The notes under the pieces: generated by a model
The model's input: the letters and a program-made list of their open reading frames with translations, nothing else
Database searches by the model: none
What the model was told of the DNA's origin: nothing
Position numbers and translations under genes: made by a program
DNA from: [Eubacterium] saphenum
GTDB lineage: Bacteria > Bacillota > Clostridia > Oscillospirales > Ruminococcaceae
Reading direction: 5' to 3'
Length of the DNA stretch: 32,193 bases
Assembly (NCBI GenBank): GCA_004554555.1
Contig: SFLN01000007.1
Span: 1-32,193 of the forward strand
In this document: one piece after another, positions 31,580 to 32,193 of the stretch
How positions within the stretch are numbered: the first letter of the stretch is position 1
Layout: each line of letters opens with the position of its first letter

Positions 31580-32071
31580 TTATTTAGGGGCTTTGCGCTT
31601 CTCGCTCAAACGTTTGTGAGTGCGCTCTGCTTCAACAAGGGGATAGCGGTAACGCCACTGGTCGTATTCCTCTTTGGTTATCTCACCGTTGCGCCACTTC
31701 TCGGCTTCCCTCTGCCACGCTTTGAACATATCGTACATCTTGGAGTATTCCCTGCTGTTTGCGTTCAAGCGGATAACAGGCTCGCCGTCAACCTCGTCAA
31801 TCTTAATACCATACAGGTCTTCGAGGGCGAACAGCGTGTGCATAACTCCCACATAGCTTTCTATGTCGGGAACATTCAGAGCCGCAGGAGATACATTCAG
31901 CGCTTCGGCTATCTTTTCAGTCTGGTCTGCTTTAGGAACACGAGTTCCGCTTTCGTACTGCGCCATACGGATATCAGCGGTCTTTTCGGGCAGTCCGGCA
32001 GATATGCCAAGCCACTTTTGCGTCATACCCCGTAAATTACGGATAAACCGTATTCTTTCGCCTATTGCCAT
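31580..32071 (-). CDS. XRE-family helix-turn-helix regulator, mobile-element type
   Basis: The 163-aa protein has an N-terminal XRE helix-turn-helix (about 4-60; IGERIRFIRNLRGMTQKWLG, then RMAQYESGTRVPKADQTEKIAEALNVSPAAL). A C-terminal region includes MHTLFALEDLYGI, AWQREAEKWRNGEITKEEYDQWRYRYP and a basic tail. From memory, proteins of this pattern are frequent on integrative and conjugative elements of gut Clostridia. The ATG at 32071 has AAGGAG nine bases upstream. It is read toward guaA and has its own strong promoter next to inverted repeats, as expected of an autoregulating repressor. Confidence 0.88.
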   Translation of the reverse strand: MAIGERIRFIRNLRGMTQKWLGISAGLPEKTADIRMAQYESGTRVPKADQTEKIAEALNVSPAALNVPDIESYVGVMHTLFALEDLYGIKIDEVDGEPVIRLNANSREYSKMYDMFKAWQREAEKWRNGEITKEEYDQWRYRYPLVEAERTHKRLSEKRKAPK

Positions 32072-32097
32072 ACAAATCAACTCCTTTTATACCATTT

Positions 32098-32126
32098 AGT
32101 ATAACATAAAGGTTTAGGATAGTCAA
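32098..32126 (-). promoter_or_regulatory. sigma-A promoter of the XRE regulator
   Basis: On the minus strand TTGACT (32121-32126) and TATACT (32098-32103) with a TGT extension are 17 bp apart. GTTTAGGAT lies in the spacer at 32112-32120. Confidence 0.8.
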
Positions 32127-32129
32127 TAT

Positions 32130-32153
32130 AAAATAAACAAAAATGTTTATTTT
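32130..32153. promoter_or_regulatory. palindromic operator candidate
   Basis: Nine-bp arms AAAATAAAC (32130-32138) and GTTTATTTT (32145-32153) surround AAAAAT. The palindrome lies just upstream of the XRE gene's -35 and between the two divergent promoters. Confidence 0.6.
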
Positions 32154-32189
32154 TTTCAAAAAAGGTATTGACAAAAGCATTTTTGTTTA
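32134..32189. repeat. 12-bp inverted repeat across the divergent control region
   Basis: TAAACAAAAATG (32134-32145) is perfectly inverted at 32178-32189. The right arm lies in the spacer of the plus-strand promoter; the left arm is part of the 24-bp palindrome. Confidence 0.7.
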
Positions 32190-32193
32190 GTAT
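32168..32193 (+). promoter_or_regulatory. divergent promoter cut by the right edge
   Basis: A consensus -35 TTGACA (32168-32173) is followed 17 bp later by TAT (32191-32193), the first half of a -10 box that runs off the window. A rightward gene is therefore expected just beyond. Confidence 0.6.

Noticed and set aside
31556..32035. Plus-strand open frame over the XRE regulator
   Set aside because: It is the antisense shadow of a clear helix-turn-helix gene that has its own promoter and ribosome site.

Overview
The window looks like chromosome of a spore-forming, Gram-positive gut-type anaerobe of the class Clostridia, probably the Oscillospiraceae/Ruminococcaceae branch. This rests on a SpoIIE sporulation phosphatase, a paired GlgC/GlgD glycogen system, a PrsA-type lipoprotein foldase, strong GGAGG ribosome binding sites, and sigma-A promoters with frequent extended -10 (TGn) elements. 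Assignment to a genus is not possible from the sequence alone. No tRNA, rRNA, CRISPR array or transposase gene was seen.

Layout. Positions 1-823 (-) hold the N-terminal part of a CdaR/PucR-type regulator that runs off the left edge. Positions 1101-6875 (+) form a tight seven-gene run: metG, two unrecognised genes, tatD, a GNAT acetyltransferase, a CorC-type CBS protein and nth, closed by a terminator. Positions 6958-8718 (-) are a two-gene ABC exporter, divergent from a HAD phosphatase (8860-9399, +). Positions 9444-13813 (-) are the glycogen operon glgB-glgC-glgD. A 1.1-kb non-coding stretch (13814-14893) is packed with perfect stem-loops, followed by spoIIE (14894-17155, -). Positions 17546-19218 (+) carry a small TPR-like protein, dCMP deaminase and rsmA. 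A BMP-family lipoprotein (-) and a PrsA-like foldase (+) diverge from near-mirror-image promoters, and an Orn/Lys/Arg-decarboxylase-fold enzyme follows the foldase. Positions 23237-23775 are non-coding and contain two cloverleaf-shaped repeat elements in opposite orientation. A membrane PH-domain protein (-) diverges from glmU (+) with only 13 bp between the start codons. The run pncA-pncB (NAD salvage), an acidic unknown protein and guaA follows.

The right edge (31479-32193) changes character. Just past the conserved 3' end of guaA lies an XRE-family regulator of a type common on Clostridia mobile elements, with two opposed sigma-A promoters and inverted-repeat operator candidates. I read this as the possible left end of an integrative element inserted at guaA.

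Most genes are housekeeping: translation, DNA repair, cell-wall precursor synthesis, NAD and purine metabolism, glycogen storage and sporulation. The most unusual content is non-coding: the zero-linker cloverleaf pair at 23310-23697, whose stems differ by compensated base pairs, and the array of stem-loops of shared architecture at 14125-14865. No single multi-gene system that is clearly new was found. The unrecognised genes worth attention are the two after metG, the acidic protein before guaA, and the PH-domain protein facing glmU.
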